This document shows positions 27,273 to 37,584 of a stretch of DNA of 53,958 nucleotides, piece after piece (the stretch's first letter is position 1; each line of letters starts with the position of its first letter). The DNA lies in contig CALISO010000037.1 in assembly GCA_938041445.1 (NCBI GenBank), positions 1 through 53,958 of the forward strand. Direction: 5' to 3'. Made by a program: the position numbers and the translations under genes. A model generated the notes under the pieces. It ran no database searches. It saw only the letters and a list, made by a program, of their open reading frames with translations, and was not told the DNA's origin. The DNA comes from an uncultured Saprospiraceae bacterium. Its GTDB lineage: Bacteria > Bacteroidota > Bacteroidia > Chitinophagales > Saprospiraceae.

Positions 27273-27315
27273 AATACAATTTTATATTTTATTTAGTTCA
27301 AATACTATAGCCTTT

Positions 27316-28425
27316 CTATAGCATAATTTTCAATCCAATATTGTGAGTTCCTCTGAATGGATTTGTAGTTCTGTAAGCATAATCTAAGCTAGCTCTTGGG
27401 ATGTCAATTGCTTTTTCGCCATCCTTTGCTTTACGCATATTGAACATAAATGATACTCCGCCGGCAAGACCAGTGTAGACATTTTCTCTTCCTTCGCTTC
27501 CGCCTCCTGAATCAATCTCGTACTTGTATGCACCACGAAGTTGGAAAATATTTTTGTAAGTAAACTCTACTCCACCTCCAATCTGATCTCTTGAGAATGC
27601 ATTAGAAGTAAAGTTTCCAAATATAGTTAAGAACATGCTTCTGTCAGCAATCATATTACCGTCCCCATCATCAAACTTTGTAAAGTATAAATCATAAGAT
27701 GCACCAATATTCAATAGTGATGGCAACTCAAAAGATTTAGAAGTATTCTCAAGGTTAAGGATATAAGTAGCTCCTTCATTTGGGATAGCAACATCTTCCC
27801 CTAAAGCGTTTCCTCCAAAACTCATTCTTGTACCAACATTTCTTATTGAGATACCAAGTTTGAATTCTTCGTTAGCTCCAGATACATATTGTACTCCTGC
27901 ATCTATTGCAGCACCAAAGGCACTCAATGCTGTCAGATTCTCAGATATTCCTCTAAATAATATTCCAACCGAAATCTTATTTTCGTAAGTATGTGAGTAT
28001 CCTAGACCAATATTAAAGAACGAAGGAGAAAATGTACCTCCTGTACCTGCTGGATTATCTACAGTTGTGATTTCAATATCACCAAAGTTAACGTTACTCA
28101 TAGAGACACCAAAAGCGCCATTACCGTTCTTAGTCTTCTGAACATAACCAAGTGCATTTAATTGGATATCTGAACCTTCATAAAGTCGAGTGTTTGCTAC
28201 AGCTAACTCTCTGTTAGAATCGAATCGCCCAATACCTGCAGGATTTACTCTAAACGCTTCAATCCCACCAATGAATGATGTATTCATAGAATGAAATCCT
28301 GCGCTTTTTGCCCAAGGGTTAAGAAGTAATTCGCTTGCACCACTTTCACCTTGTCTATCAGGATTACCTGCAAAACCTAAAGTGATTACGAAAGAAAATA
28401 TTATTGTAAGTATACGTGTTGTCAT
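27316..28425 (-). CDS. PorV/PorQ family outer-membrane barrel
   Basis: The 369-residue protein has a signal peptide (about 1-19) and the family's N-terminal pattern: SGASELLLNPWAKSAG, then EAFRVNPAGIGRF. Alternating beta strands with turns, such as GGGVEFTYKNIFQLRGAYKY, lead to a C-terminal strand HNIGLKIML, as in FadL/OmpP1-like barrels. PorV acts as a T9SS shuttle that carries cargo from the translocon to the attachment complex. This gene follows the TonB receptor and the 1395-residue exoprotein and is probably a cargo-specific paralogue rather than the main porV. The latter point is inferred from context. Confidence 0.85.
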   Translation of the reverse strand: MTTRILTIIFSFVITLGFAGNPDRQGESGASELLLNPWAKSAGFHSMNTSFIGGIEAFRVNPAGIGRFDSNRELAVANTRLYEGSDIQLNALGYVQKTKNGNGAFGVSMSNVNFGDIEITTVDNPAGTGGTFSPSFFNIGLGYSHTYENKISVGILFRGISENLTALSAFGAAIDAGVQYVSGANEEFKLGISIRNVGTRMSFGGNALGEDVAIPNEGATYILNLENTSKSFELPSLLNIGASYDLYFTKFDDGDGNMIADRSMFLTIFGNFTSNAFSRDQIGGGVEFTYKNIFQLRGAYKYEIDSGGGSEGRENVYTGLAGGVSFMFNMRKAKDGEKAIDIPRASLDYAYRTTNPFRGTHNIGLKIML

Positions 28426-28470
28426 ATGACTTTGATTTATCTATTAATCAAATATTAATAATCGTAGTCA

Positions 28471-28497
28471 AGTGGGAAGCGCTTATAGCTTCCCACT
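28471..28497. promoter_or_regulatory. Intercistronic hairpin before the PorV-like gene
   Basis: AGTGGGAAGC (28471-28480) and GCTTCCCACT (28488-28497) form a perfect 10-bp stem with a 7-nt loop, between the exoprotein stop (28516) and the PorV-like start (28425). The minus-strand tail is not T-rich; the plus-strand tail is. It could therefore be an mRNA-stabilising or processing element more than a terminator of the operon. Confidence 0.55.
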
Positions 28498-28515
28498 GAC
28501 CCAATTTTTTCCTTT

Positions 28516-31500
28516 TTACAATCCTGATGGATCAAATTTACGGCTAACACCGAACCACTTCACAGTTGTCTCATTACCCGTTTCAGTATCTAGTACATGA
28601 ATAAGATAGACACCACTAGCTACTGGTATACTAGCATAGTTTTTCAGATCCCACTCTACATCAGGGAATACCTGAGTATTCGTCACTGCATCCGGATTGG
28701 ACCTCACTGCCACTTCCTCATCTCTATTAAACTGACGAACAAACTTTCCATCAAGTGAGAATATTGTGATCTGTGACTTAGGAGGCACATTAGTAATCTT
28801 GATTGTAGTTTGGAATTGACTACTCTCATATTCACTAAATCCATAGTAAGGATTAGGTACTGCTCTGACATTATCAAGTGCACTTTCAGATTCATCAGAT
28901 GTCAATTCTGTAGGTGCCTGTCCAATGATATCAAATTCATAAACTGGCAACCCACCTTCTGTAGAACAACCAAGTAAATTATTGATATCAAATAATCTTT
29001 CAACCGTGTATGGCATATCTACTCTAATCTTAGCAGTCAACTCATTAGGAATGACTCTATCACTTGAGTAGTCTCCCAATTCAATTCCCTCTGGTAACAA
29101 TGGAATGAATGTCCACGTTACTGACTTAAGTGCTGTTGCAATATCGACAGGACTAATGCTACTAAACAATGGTCTTAGATCTGCACATTCGTTGTACTCA
29201 GTCTTACTTACGTAAACAAAGTGATTACCTCCAACTACGAATTGCTCAAGACTAGTAGGTATACCAAATCCGATATCTGGTGTAACCACCTGAGAAGAAG
29301 GATTCCATAACATATCATCACCAAGCGGTGTATCTATCAACCCTAAATTCACGAAGTCTTCGTCAAATATTGAATTCTCTCCAAAGAAGATATTCAATCT
29401 TTTACCTGTTACCACATCAACAGCATAACCTGGGAACCAGCTCATACCTGTGCCATCACCATCAGGTTGACCAAACTGATCAACTGATTGGCTCTTTCTG
29501 ATTTGGAACATTGTACTACCGTCAGCAGTCGATTCTCCACCTGAAGTATAATCTTCAGAAGCAGTCTCTAGTACTACACATCTTGACCACTTAGATCTAT
29601 CATTTGTGAACACGATATCAATATTATTTAATCTATCAAGACCATTATCGCTACCTGTACCTCTAACCAGTTGTTGTAGGTTAGCTCTATTGTAAGCTGG
29701 TGTAACATTTACAGTTACTAGATCTTCATCTCTTGATGATCCATCTGTTGCAAAGAATGGATAGAAGAAGTTAGTCCCATTATTATTAAATGCTCCATTT
29801 GGATCTAATCCTCTCGGGTAGTTCTCTGAACCTATACCGTCTATCTCTCCGTTGCTAGTTGCTAAGAAGTTGAATATTTGGTCTAAACCAAATAACCCAT
29901 CAGCAGCAAATGACGTATCGTCATCTTGGATAGCACCAAACCACACAGTTCCTCCTGTATCCTCATACTCAAGTTGAGTACCGATCACACCATTATTGGA
30001 TGTAGGCTGTGGAGTGTAGAAAGGATTTGATGGATCTAGTAAGTGAGATCCTGATGGAGGAAATTGATTAACATTCAATGACAATCCAAATTCAGGCACT
30101 ACCTGCTCCAGTACATTATCAATTGAACTTTCTGAGAATACTTCATCACCTGTATCTAGGTTAGTTAATTTCCAACTTGCACCTTCTTCTAGAGCACAAG
30201 AGTTATCGTTAAACTCACCTAAAATCTCTAGTCTGTATTTACCATCGACCACTTCCAGAGGATTGTAAATGGATACTTCTAACGGTCCTGCTCCAGGAGC
30301 ATACACGATCCCATCTGCAGTGTCGCCATTTAATATTTTGTCATACATCGAATCATCTAGATCAAGGAATATTCCAGGATTACCTTCTCCATCTAATCTT
30401 GTAATAATAGGTCCATCTCCGTAGCTACTGTTTGTATTTTCATAAACAATCGGTCTAGGAAGACCTTCATATGCCGTGATATTTCTACGACCTTCTAGAT
30501 AAGGTAATTGTTGTCCGAGTCCCGAAGAAGGATCAAACGTTTCATATTCATTGTATCCGTAAGCTACAGCACTAAAATAATACGGTGTATGATTTTTAAG
30601 TCTTGAATCACCTACTGCAAATCTATCGTCTTTGACACTGAATGTTGTAAGGATCCCTTCATCGCTACCTTCAACCTCTTCTGTAAATGTGTAGAAGTTA
30701 CCTGCAGTTTGTTCATTAGGATCTTGGAATACTTCCCAATTATAGAGTGTTGTGACACCATTCTTAACATCAACTTGTGCAATCTCAATTGCCTTTTCAA
30801 TATCACCATACTCTGAAGCTGATACGTTAGGATTGACAAGTTGATAGATTCTATAACCTTCAAACTCGTAGAAGGCATCAGTGATACTATCAGCAGCGAA
30901 GATATCTCTTTCTATATACTCATTATTAAAGTTGTTAGACAGTTCATCGTTAGACAATACAAGAATCAACTCTTGATCCAATTCAATGATACTTACATCT
31001 GGTGCATCTGGACCATCAATAAAGTCAAAACAATTATCAAATAATGCCTGTGCTAAATCATCAGCCTTCTGTAATCTTGCGATATCTGGACAAGGGTAAT
31101 TCAAGTCTGGAACCCATACTGCACCTACAATAAGCTCATTTGTTACACCTTGCTTAAGTAAGAATGGCCCTGTTGCTTGGATAGTCCTCCTATCGGCAAT
31201 AGGTAACATATCAGTACACATTGACCAATCCTCAGTACCTGATCTATTAGGATCAGAAGGGAAAGCATAAAATGTTGTGTCAACACTACCCGGATTATAT
31301 CCACTTCCTCCAAAAGTTAATCTTGTTTCATCTAGCCAGATAGATTGGAGATAGTTATAATAGTCATTGGCTGTTTGTGGATCACCTGTCGCAGGTTCTG
31401 GAGCTGTATCAGATCTGTTATAATACATAAATGCAGTCATACCAAGCTCAACAAACGTATCGATATCCGTAGCACCAAATTCTGTAACTTGCTCTAATGA

Positions 31501-32703
31501 TTCTTCACCATTAATGTCAGTGACAAATCTAAAAGGTGCTAGTGGCCCTCTAAAATAATCTGTTCCGATAATCGGCACATCGTTTTGGTAAGTCTGAGCA
31601 CCGGTAGTACAGTTTACACCAGCGTCACCATCGACAGCATCCTGGTTATATGTATATGCTAGAGATCTACCCACATCACATCCAACGAAGTCATCTTCAG
31701 AACATCCAAGATCTGGATCAACCCACATACCGAAGTATGTATTCTGCAGATCGGAAGATCCTCTATTAATTAACTTATATCTCATAAAGGTCATATCATT
31801 CACCTCATCATTACTCTGATAAGCAAATGCTTGGACCTGAACTTCCATATTCATCAACTCACCTGTAGTCAATCCGTGAGGTGCACCAGCATCATTGTAT
31901 ATCCAGAAAATCATCTGATCAGGAACAAGCTCCTCAGCTTCTTCTCTAGTATCTGGCTCACACCCTCTGATCTCAATAATCGGGAAGTCACCATCACACG
32001 GGTTATAAATTCCATCTCCAAATAATTCTCCTGGTAACGGTTGATCCCAGAATGCAGCAAGTCCTTGCCCTGTATCAGGTAAATCAAACGGAAAGAAGTC
32101 TGTAAAGAACGGGTTACCCACTCCAGGCCAGCTTTTTACAGCATCTGGGATAGAGTCACAATTCACTTCTTCTCCAGCTTCTATTGAGTTAAAAGCATTA
32201 ATTGCAATTCTTACATCTAAGCCACTTACTTCAAAGAATTGATCCCAATCATCACAGATAGGAAGGTCAGTCTGACCATTATCACGGTCAAGAGGTCCTG
32301 CGAAGTAATCGACACCTGGTGTACGATAAGTACTTGCAGCTATCTTTAGGTTACCTACATCATCAAGTCCACCTAGCCAAACTCCAGCTGCGAATATGGA
32401 AGAAACCTCCGGATCTCCTGATCCAGGTTCTGGCGCAGGTACGATATATCCAGGCTCACTCGAACCATCCCACCAGATATCACCACCGACAAGCAAACTT
32501 GCTCTTACGTTGTTGATATCAAGAAACGTTCTTGTTGAAGATGGTACACAGTCTTCTCTAAAGTTGACTGAAGTCCCGCTGTTGGTTGTATTATTAGTGT
32601 TTCCTTTCGATTTTAAATCTGGATTGAAGTATGCAAAAGCACTCAATGTTGTTATCAACATGATACCTGCTACTGCAATCGCTCTAGTAATTAATGTATT
32701 CAT
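28516..32703 (-). CDS. Large exoprotein paired with TonB receptor and PorV-like barrel
   Basis: The 1395-residue product has a signal peptide (about 1-24). The N-terminal NNVRASLLVGGDIWWDG and IFAAGVWLGGLDDVGNLK segments belong to a large-exoprotein type I know from Bacteroidota next to TonB and PorV-like genes. The middle has many Asp- and aromatic-rich beta segments. Residues about 1290-1395 form a FlgD-like C-terminal fold (VRAVPNPYYGFSEYE ... ITIFSLDGKFVRQF ... ASGVYLIHVLDTETG). The last residues (KWFGVSRKFDPSGL) differ from the usual basic end of type A sorting domains. It follows the receptor gene by 47 bp. Function unknown. Confidence 0.78.
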   Translation of the reverse strand: MNTLITRAIAVAGIMLITTLSAFAYFNPDLKSKGNTNNTTNSGTSVNFREDCVPSSTRTFLDINNVRASLLVGGDIWWDGSSEPGYIVPAPEPGSGDPEVSSIFAAGVWLGGLDDVGNLKIAASTYRTPGVDYFAGPLDRDNGQTDLPICDDWDQFFEVSGLDVRIAINAFNSIEAGEEVNCDSIPDAVKSWPGVGNPFFTDFFPFDLPDTGQGLAAFWDQPLPGELFGDGIYNPCDGDFPIIEIRGCEPDTREEAEELVPDQMIFWIYNDAGAPHGLTTGELMNMEVQVQAFAYQSNDEVNDMTFMRYKLINRGSSDLQNTYFGMWVDPDLGCSEDDFVGCDVGRSLAYTYNQDAVDGDAGVNCTTGAQTYQNDVPIIGTDYFRGPLAPFRFVTDINGEESLEQVTEFGATDIDTFVELGMTAFMYYNRSDTAPEPATGDPQTANDYYNYLQSIWLDETRLTFGGSGYNPGSVDTTFYAFPSDPNRSGTEDWSMCTDMLPIADRRTIQATGPFLLKQGVTNELIVGAVWVPDLNYPCPDIARLQKADDLAQALFDNCFDFIDGPDAPDVSIIELDQELILVLSNDELSNNFNNEYIERDIFAADSITDAFYEFEGYRIYQLVNPNVSASEYGDIEKAIEIAQVDVKNGVTTLYNWEVFQDPNEQTAGNFYTFTEEVEGSDEGILTTFSVKDDRFAVGDSRLKNHTPYYFSAVAYGYNEYETFDPSSGLGQQLPYLEGRRNITAYEGLPRPIVYENTNSSYGDGPIITRLDGEGNPGIFLDLDDSMYDKILNGDTADGIVYAPGAGPLEVSIYNPLEVVDGKYRLEILGEFNDNSCALEEGASWKLTNLDTGDEVFSESSIDNVLEQVVPEFGLSLNVNQFPPSGSHLLDPSNPFYTPQPTSNNGVIGTQLEYEDTGGTVWFGAIQDDDTSFAADGLFGLDQIFNFLATSNGEIDGIGSENYPRGLDPNGAFNNNGTNFFYPFFATDGSSRDEDLVTVNVTPAYNRANLQQLVRGTGSDNGLDRLNNIDIVFTNDRSKWSRCVVLETASEDYTSGGESTADGSTMFQIRKSQSVDQFGQPDGDGTGMSWFPGYAVDVVTGKRLNIFFGENSIFDEDFVNLGLIDTPLGDDMLWNPSSQVVTPDIGFGIPTSLEQFVVGGNHFVYVSKTEYNECADLRPLFSSISPVDIATALKSVTWTFIPLLPEGIELGDYSSDRVIPNELTAKIRVDMPYTVERLFDINNLLGCSTEGGLPVYEFDIIGQAPTELTSDESESALDNVRAVPNPYYGFSEYESSQFQTTIKITNVPPKSQITIFSLDGKFVRQFNRDEEVAVRSNPDAVTNTQVFPDVEWDLKNYASIPVASGVYLIHVLDTETGNETTVKWFGVSRKFDPSGL

Positions 32704-32750
32704 ATTAAGAAAGGTATTTAAATAAATAAAATATTTTTTTTGGGATCAAA

Positions 32751-35700
32751 TTAAAAACCAAATATGACTCCTAGATAAATTCTTCTTGGCGCTGCAAAGT
32801 GGTTAGGATTCAACAATCTCCATTGGTATGAAGATAAGTATCCTTCTACGCTACGTCCTGTTGCTGCAACTGTGTTTAATTGGTCTAAACCAAATTCACT
32901 GATCAACCATCCATCATCATCTGCACTCTGTGATACATTGTACACATCAATGACATTACGTGAGTTGAATAAGTTTTCGAATCTCAAGTAAACATTAGCA
33001 TTCAACTTCTTTTTTGAGTCAGGGCTTAGGCCAAATGACATCTGCTTGTCAAATCTCACATCAGTATTAAATAACCAAGGCAATCTTGAACCATTGATAT
33101 TTTGGATATCTGTTTGTCCAAACGGATTTTGAATCTGTCCAAACTGAGAATAAGGTCTTCCTGATACTGTAGAGATAATAAAGTTAGCTCCTGTATTAGC
33201 GAAGATGTCTATTCCTGCAATCTTCGGCCCAGTGTACTGCTTACCTTCACCATATCTGTAATCAAGTACAACATTGAATCTATGTCTCTCATCATATGAG
33301 AATGGGAATAATTCTCTGATGACACCATTAGTATTCAACCCTCTTCCTGAGTTAGCATCTGATCCTGATCCATTTGCGAATTGAAGCGTATAGTTTGCCT
33401 TCAATGTTAAGTTACCCGTTCTTCTAAGGTCATAGCCAAATGAGAAACCCTTAACAGTACCAAAATCAATATTACCAAATGTCTCATAGCTTCCGATATT
33501 AGGAACATTGACAATGATCTGTCTTTGGATCATATCTCTCAATTCTCTATAGTATGCAGCCACTTTGATTGCAGAAGAATTAGAAAGCTTTTGTTGGAAT
33601 CCAACTTGGTAATCAATTGTCTTCTCTGGTCTGAGGTTAGGGTTACCAGCTACGTCGAAATCACTACTAAATCTATTAGGGAATGACTCAAAATAGAAAT
33701 AATTAAGAGCTGTACTTTCAGTGTTGCTTGGTGGTCTCTGAACAAGTACATCATAGTGAGCGAAGAACCCTGCTTCATCCGAAATTGGGAATGAGAATGC
33801 AAGTCTAGGCATCACATTGAACTGTGGTGTATAATCTTCAAATGAAGTATCCGGATCAAAGTCTTGTGACGTGATATTAAGTGTTCGATTGTCTGCATCT
33901 TTAAATACCGGAGTTACAATCGTTCCACTAAATAATGCAGAAGGATTATTGACACTAGTACCGTTTGGAGTGAACCATTCCTCACCATTTCTATATGCTT
34001 GCACTGATCCAGCATCACTATCTTGTACATAGACTTTCCAGTCTTCACCAATTGTTTCTGGTAGTTGTGAGCCGTTATTAGCGTGCCATACTGATGCATC
34101 CTCAATTTCGTACAAAGAGAATTGATCTTTAAGAACTTTCGTGTTTGCATCGAAGTAATCTACTCTCACACCAGCTCTGAAGATGATGTCTCTGAACGTA
34201 AATTTATCTTGGATGTATCCTGCAGCATATACTGGTTGTAATGGTGCAACATCGAATGTTCTTACACCATTTTCATCCGTAGCTTCAAAGAAATCGTCAA
34301 ATGTTACTCCATTATCAAGCTTATTACCTAAGTAATCATAACCAAAGTAATTAAGATCTAAGTTGACATCATTAATCAACTCACCTGGAGCAAATAAATC
34401 TAATGAAAGTTGATCCGGAGTCAATCCATCAACATTGACTCTATCAGTCAATGCATCACCAGTCACATCTCTTACACGCTTGAAGAAATAAAGGTCTTCG
34501 AACTCTTCAGGAATAATATTTGCTTGGAACTGAGTAAATGTTTGTCCAAATTGATCAAACTCACCAATGACCTCGTCAGTCACACCAAAGAATTGTCTAT
34601 TAGCCGCACCTCTAGCGATAGTCCATAGAGCTTGAGGATCCATTGAGTATGATCTACGAACTCTTTGCTCATATAAAAATCCAAACTGTATACTGTGCTT
34701 CCCATCATTACTTGTACCTGGAATCAAGTCAAATCCGCTAGTAACTTGAAGTGTATAGATATCAGTTTCAGCTTTAAAGAAATTGTTATAGACCTGTCCA
34801 GCATTGTGATATATACCCCACACATCTCTATAATCTGGGTCATTCATACCGTTGAGTGGAGCCGATGAAGCAGCATTATATGTTGCAATTGTCGGATTTA
34901 TTGTCAAATCGGGAGTAAACTCTCCTGTCACCATCTGATACTCTTGGTGTCTGAATGGAATACCACCAATATCCGTATCAAATTCATTTGGCACTCCTGA
35001 CGTATTAGGAGTTGCAAAAGGCTGCCAAGTCACGTCAGTACTACCCCAATATCCATAGTTGAATAGGTTATCACCATGAGTTGGGTCACTGTTCCCTCTC
35101 TTATTCTTCTCTATACCACCTTGTAGTGTATAGTATGCATTCTGAACTAGTGCCGCTTCTCCTTCGCCTTGATCTATAGCCTGACGACCTAGTCTATGTC
35201 TAAATCTTACATTCGCTCTATACCCTTCTCTGTTGAAGATTGGGTTATTGTTCCAGTTTAAAAGAGACCATAGTCCATTTCTTCCATTTGTTGTGGAATA
35301 ATTGGCAGTCCTAGAGAATGGTGTAAACTGGTCTTCTAAGTCAAAGTATCCACCGGATATAGACACATCAATATTATCATTGAGTCTTGCGTCAATCTTA
35401 GCACTTACGTTCCAATCAATCAATTTCTCATTAGGTGCCGCATCTAGTATTTCTGGATTAGAATAGTTCGTTAATGTATCAGCTCTTGGAAATGCCGTCT
35501 CACCAATATTAAATAGTGGGTTAGCTTCAAGACCTTCAATAACGTCCAGAGGCATTCTGTTAACTCCTACAAATGATGGATTTGCATCATCAATATTTCT
35601 ATACTGACCTGAAAGTCTAAATCCAATGATTGACTTCTCCTGAGTTTCGGAGATTTTCTTCTTTAATAGTGGTCCACTGATATTACCTGAAGCCAACTTA

Positions 35701-36443
35701 TAGCCATATGGATCTAAGAAGTGAGATGTCTCCAACTCTATACCTCCGCTATAATATTCACTTGGTCCTTTAGATGTGATAGAGATAACACCACCGGTAA
35801 CATCTCCATATTTCGCTTCGATACCACCAGTGACGACTTGAAGTTGCTCAATCTCGGACTGAGGTATCAGGTTGTTCACATTATTAGAGTTGACTCTTAC
35901 ACCATCAATATAGACGTATGTAGAGTTACTTCTTGCGCCTCTGACACTGATATCTGTACCATTCACGGTAGAGAGACCTGCAGTAGTTGCAGCCAATGCA
36001 TTAATGTTCTTTGAAGGTAGCGTCTTGATGGACTCCGCAGTGATTGTACCACCAGTTGAAGTTTCATCTGGACTGATGAGAGGTACTTTGTATCCTGTGA
36101 CAATAATCTCTTCAAGCATTTCGCCCTCTTCGATCATCTCAAAGTTTACAGAGTTCTCTTTATCTGCATTGACAACCACACCTGTAATACGTGAAGTCGC
36201 ATATCCAAGGAATGATGCTTCCACATCGTAAGTACCTGGATCAATGTTAGAAAATAGGTAGTTACCATCGAAGTCAGTATCTGTTCCTGTTATCAACGAG
36301 CCGTTCTTATAGATAGCTACAGTTGCAAATGGTACAGTCTCCAAGCTTTCCTTGTCAACGATCTTACCTGTTAATGTGGTCTGGCTCAAAAGTATTCCGA
36401 GCGACCCTAGTGTGAGTACTAGAGTGAGTAGAATTCTAGTCAT
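32751..36443 (-). CDS. TonB-dependent receptor with CarboxypepD-like N-terminal domain
   Basis: The 1230-residue outer-membrane protein has a signal peptide (1-20) and a carboxypeptidase-regulatory-like domain (about 22-108, TGKIVDKESLETVPFATV). The plug is at about 115-235 (GGTITAESIKTLPSKNINA, SVRGARSNSTYVYIDGVRV, IEAKYGDVTGG). A large 22-strand-type barrel ends in IYLGVIFGF with terminal Phe. It imports a substrate with TonB energy or acts as a secretion-linked barrel; the substrate cannot be told. No SusD gene follows; instead an exoprotein and a PorV-like gene do, so it is not a standard SusCD pair. It is the first gene of the three-gene unit. Confidence 0.93.
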   Translation of the reverse strand: MTRILLTLVLTLGSLGILLSQTTLTGKIVDKESLETVPFATVAIYKNGSLITGTDTDFDGNYLFSNIDPGTYDVEASFLGYATSRITGVVVNADKENSVNFEMIEEGEMLEEIIVTGYKVPLISPDETSTGGTITAESIKTLPSKNINALAATTAGLSTVNGTDISVRGARSNSTYVYIDGVRVNSNNVNNLIPQSEIEQLQVVTGGIEAKYGDVTGGVISITSKGPSEYYSGGIELETSHFLDPYGYKLASGNISGPLLKKKISETQEKSIIGFRLSGQYRNIDDANPSFVGVNRMPLDVIEGLEANPLFNIGETAFPRADTLTNYSNPEILDAAPNEKLIDWNVSAKIDARLNDNIDVSISGGYFDLEDQFTPFSRTANYSTTNGRNGLWSLLNWNNNPIFNREGYRANVRFRHRLGRQAIDQGEGEAALVQNAYYTLQGGIEKNKRGNSDPTHGDNLFNYGYWGSTDVTWQPFATPNTSGVPNEFDTDIGGIPFRHQEYQMVTGEFTPDLTINPTIATYNAASSAPLNGMNDPDYRDVWGIYHNAGQVYNNFFKAETDIYTLQVTSGFDLIPGTSNDGKHSIQFGFLYEQRVRRSYSMDPQALWTIARGAANRQFFGVTDEVIGEFDQFGQTFTQFQANIIPEEFEDLYFFKRVRDVTGDALTDRVNVDGLTPDQLSLDLFAPGELINDVNLDLNYFGYDYLGNKLDNGVTFDDFFEATDENGVRTFDVAPLQPVYAAGYIQDKFTFRDIIFRAGVRVDYFDANTKVLKDQFSLYEIEDASVWHANNGSQLPETIGEDWKVYVQDSDAGSVQAYRNGEEWFTPNGTSVNNPSALFSGTIVTPVFKDADNRTLNITSQDFDPDTSFEDYTPQFNVMPRLAFSFPISDEAGFFAHYDVLVQRPPSNTESTALNYFYFESFPNRFSSDFDVAGNPNLRPEKTIDYQVGFQQKLSNSSAIKVAAYYRELRDMIQRQIIVNVPNIGSYETFGNIDFGTVKGFSFGYDLRRTGNLTLKANYTLQFANGSGSDANSGRGLNTNGVIRELFPFSYDERHRFNVVLDYRYGEGKQYTGPKIAGIDIFANTGANFIISTVSGRPYSQFGQIQNPFGQTDIQNINGSRLPWLFNTDVRFDKQMSFGLSPDSKKKLNANVYLRFENLFNSRNVIDVYNVSQSADDDGWLISEFGLDQLNTVAATGRSVEGYLSSYQWRLLNPNHFAAPRRIYLGVIFGF

Positions 36444-36458
36444 ATATGTTGATTTTTA

Positions 36459-36487
36459 TAAATATATCTCTATATAAATGTTCACAA
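36459..36487 (-). promoter_or_regulatory. Predicted promoter of the TonB-exoprotein-PorV-like unit
   Basis: On the minus strand TTG (36487-36485) is followed after 18 nt by TATATTTA (36466-36459), a 7-of-8 match to TAnnTTTG at a suitable distance. The ATG is 16 bp further, so the leader would be very short. Confidence 0.4.
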
Positions 36488-36568
36488 TGTTACTAAATTA
36501 TTACTGTCCTTTCAAACAATCGCTTAACACATTGTTAACTATTTGTCCATTTTACGTCGTCTAAGTGA

Positions 36569-37501
36569 CTAAATGATATTAACTACCTTTTCGACCATCA
36601 CTTGAGCTATTTTGAAGTAGCTCTCGTATGTCCATCCGCCGACATGTGGTGTCAAGACTACATTAGGCAATTGATACAGCTGATCATAAAGCACTTTTTC
36701 ACTTTCAGAAAGCGTCATAACCTTCTCATTTTCAAAGACATCCAGACAAGCGCCACCTACATATCCCCTTTGGAGTCCATCTAACAAATCTTGAGTGTTC
36801 ACTATCCCTCCTCTTGAGGTATTTATAATTACTACTCCTGGCTTGCAAGACTTCAAAAAAGTGGTATCAATCATTCCTCTTGTATCATCATCAAGAGGCA
36901 AATGAATTGATATAATATCTGACTTTGTTAACACTTCATTTAGTGTTGCTTCATTGACTAAAGGAAGGTTGTCACCATACCCCACTAGATATTTGTCGTA
37001 AGACACTACTTCATGTGCCCATCCCGACAATTTAGCACTGAGATGACTACCTGTATGTCCATGGCCTAATATTCCAATTGTCTTATCTGCAATCTCCCAA
37101 CCTCTATTCTTTTCTCGATTCCAAACATAATCTCTGACTTCCCGATCACAACGGTTAAGGTGGTTAGCAAGACTAAGCAACATTCCTATGGCATGTTCAC
37201 TCACGGCATTTGCATTAGCCTCTGGGGTCCTGACCACATTAACTCCAGCATTATTCAATGCTTCTACATTAATATTATCCATCCCTGAACCTAAGCGACC
37301 TACTACTTTCAGCTTTTTAGCAGACTTTGCAAATTCTTCATTGATTTTAATCTTGCTATTCACAATCAGAATTTCGAAGTCATTGATGCAAGATTCAACT
37401 TCAGGTTGAGAAATATTTGGGAGATAGGTGCATTTGACATTTGCTTGACGCAAATGATCAATTAAATAGGGGTGTACGTGATCAGAAATTAAGCAATTCA
37501 A
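36569..37501 (-). CDS. D-isomer 2-hydroxyacid dehydrogenase, phosphoglycerate dehydrogenase-like
   Basis: The 310-residue enzyme has the NAD-binding fingerprint GILGHGHTGSHLSA (143-156) with Asp169 in SYDK, suiting NAD. Catalytic-site residues are Arg230 (NTSRGG), Glu257 or 259 (DVFENE) and His286 (TPHVGG). It resembles D-3-phosphoglycerate dehydrogenase of the short type without a C-terminal ACT domain. Other 2-hydroxyacids are possible substrates. The start is TTG at 37501, because the frame closes just upstream and holds no ATG, and MNCLISDHVH fits the family's first strand. It is divergent from carB. Confidence 0.88.
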   Translation of the reverse strand: MNCLISDHVHPYLIDHLRQANVKCTYLPNISQPEVESCINDFEILIVNSKIKINEEFAKSAKKLKVVGRLGSGMDNINVEALNNAGVNVVRTPEANANAVSEHAIGMLLSLANHLNRCDREVRDYVWNREKNRGWEIADKTIGILGHGHTGSHLSAKLSGWAHEVVSYDKYLVGYGDNLPLVNEATLNEVLTKSDIISIHLPLDDDTRGMIDTTFLKSCKPGVVIINTSRGGIVNTQDLLDGLQRGYVGGACLDVFENEKVMTLSESEKVLYDQLYQLPNVVLTPHVGGWTYESYFKIAQVMVEKVVNII

Positions 37502-37553
37502 TACTAAATGTTGATATGTGAATTAATAGATTATATAACAATGGACGAATATC

Positions 37554-37561
37554 TATATTTG
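37554..37561 (+). promoter_or_regulatory. Predicted promoter (-7 element) of carB
   Basis: TATATTTG matches TAnnTTTG exactly and predicts a start site near 37568. It settles the carB start: the upstream GTG at 37561 overlaps the promoter element itself and would not be in the mRNA, so the ATG at 37585 is used, with a leader of about 17 nt. Confidence 0.65.
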
Positions 37562-37584
37562 TGCCCAAATTTAAAACCAATCCT

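Noticed and set aside
37561-37584. GTG start extending carB by eight residues
   Set aside because: The GTG is part of the -7 promoter element, so it would not be transcribed.
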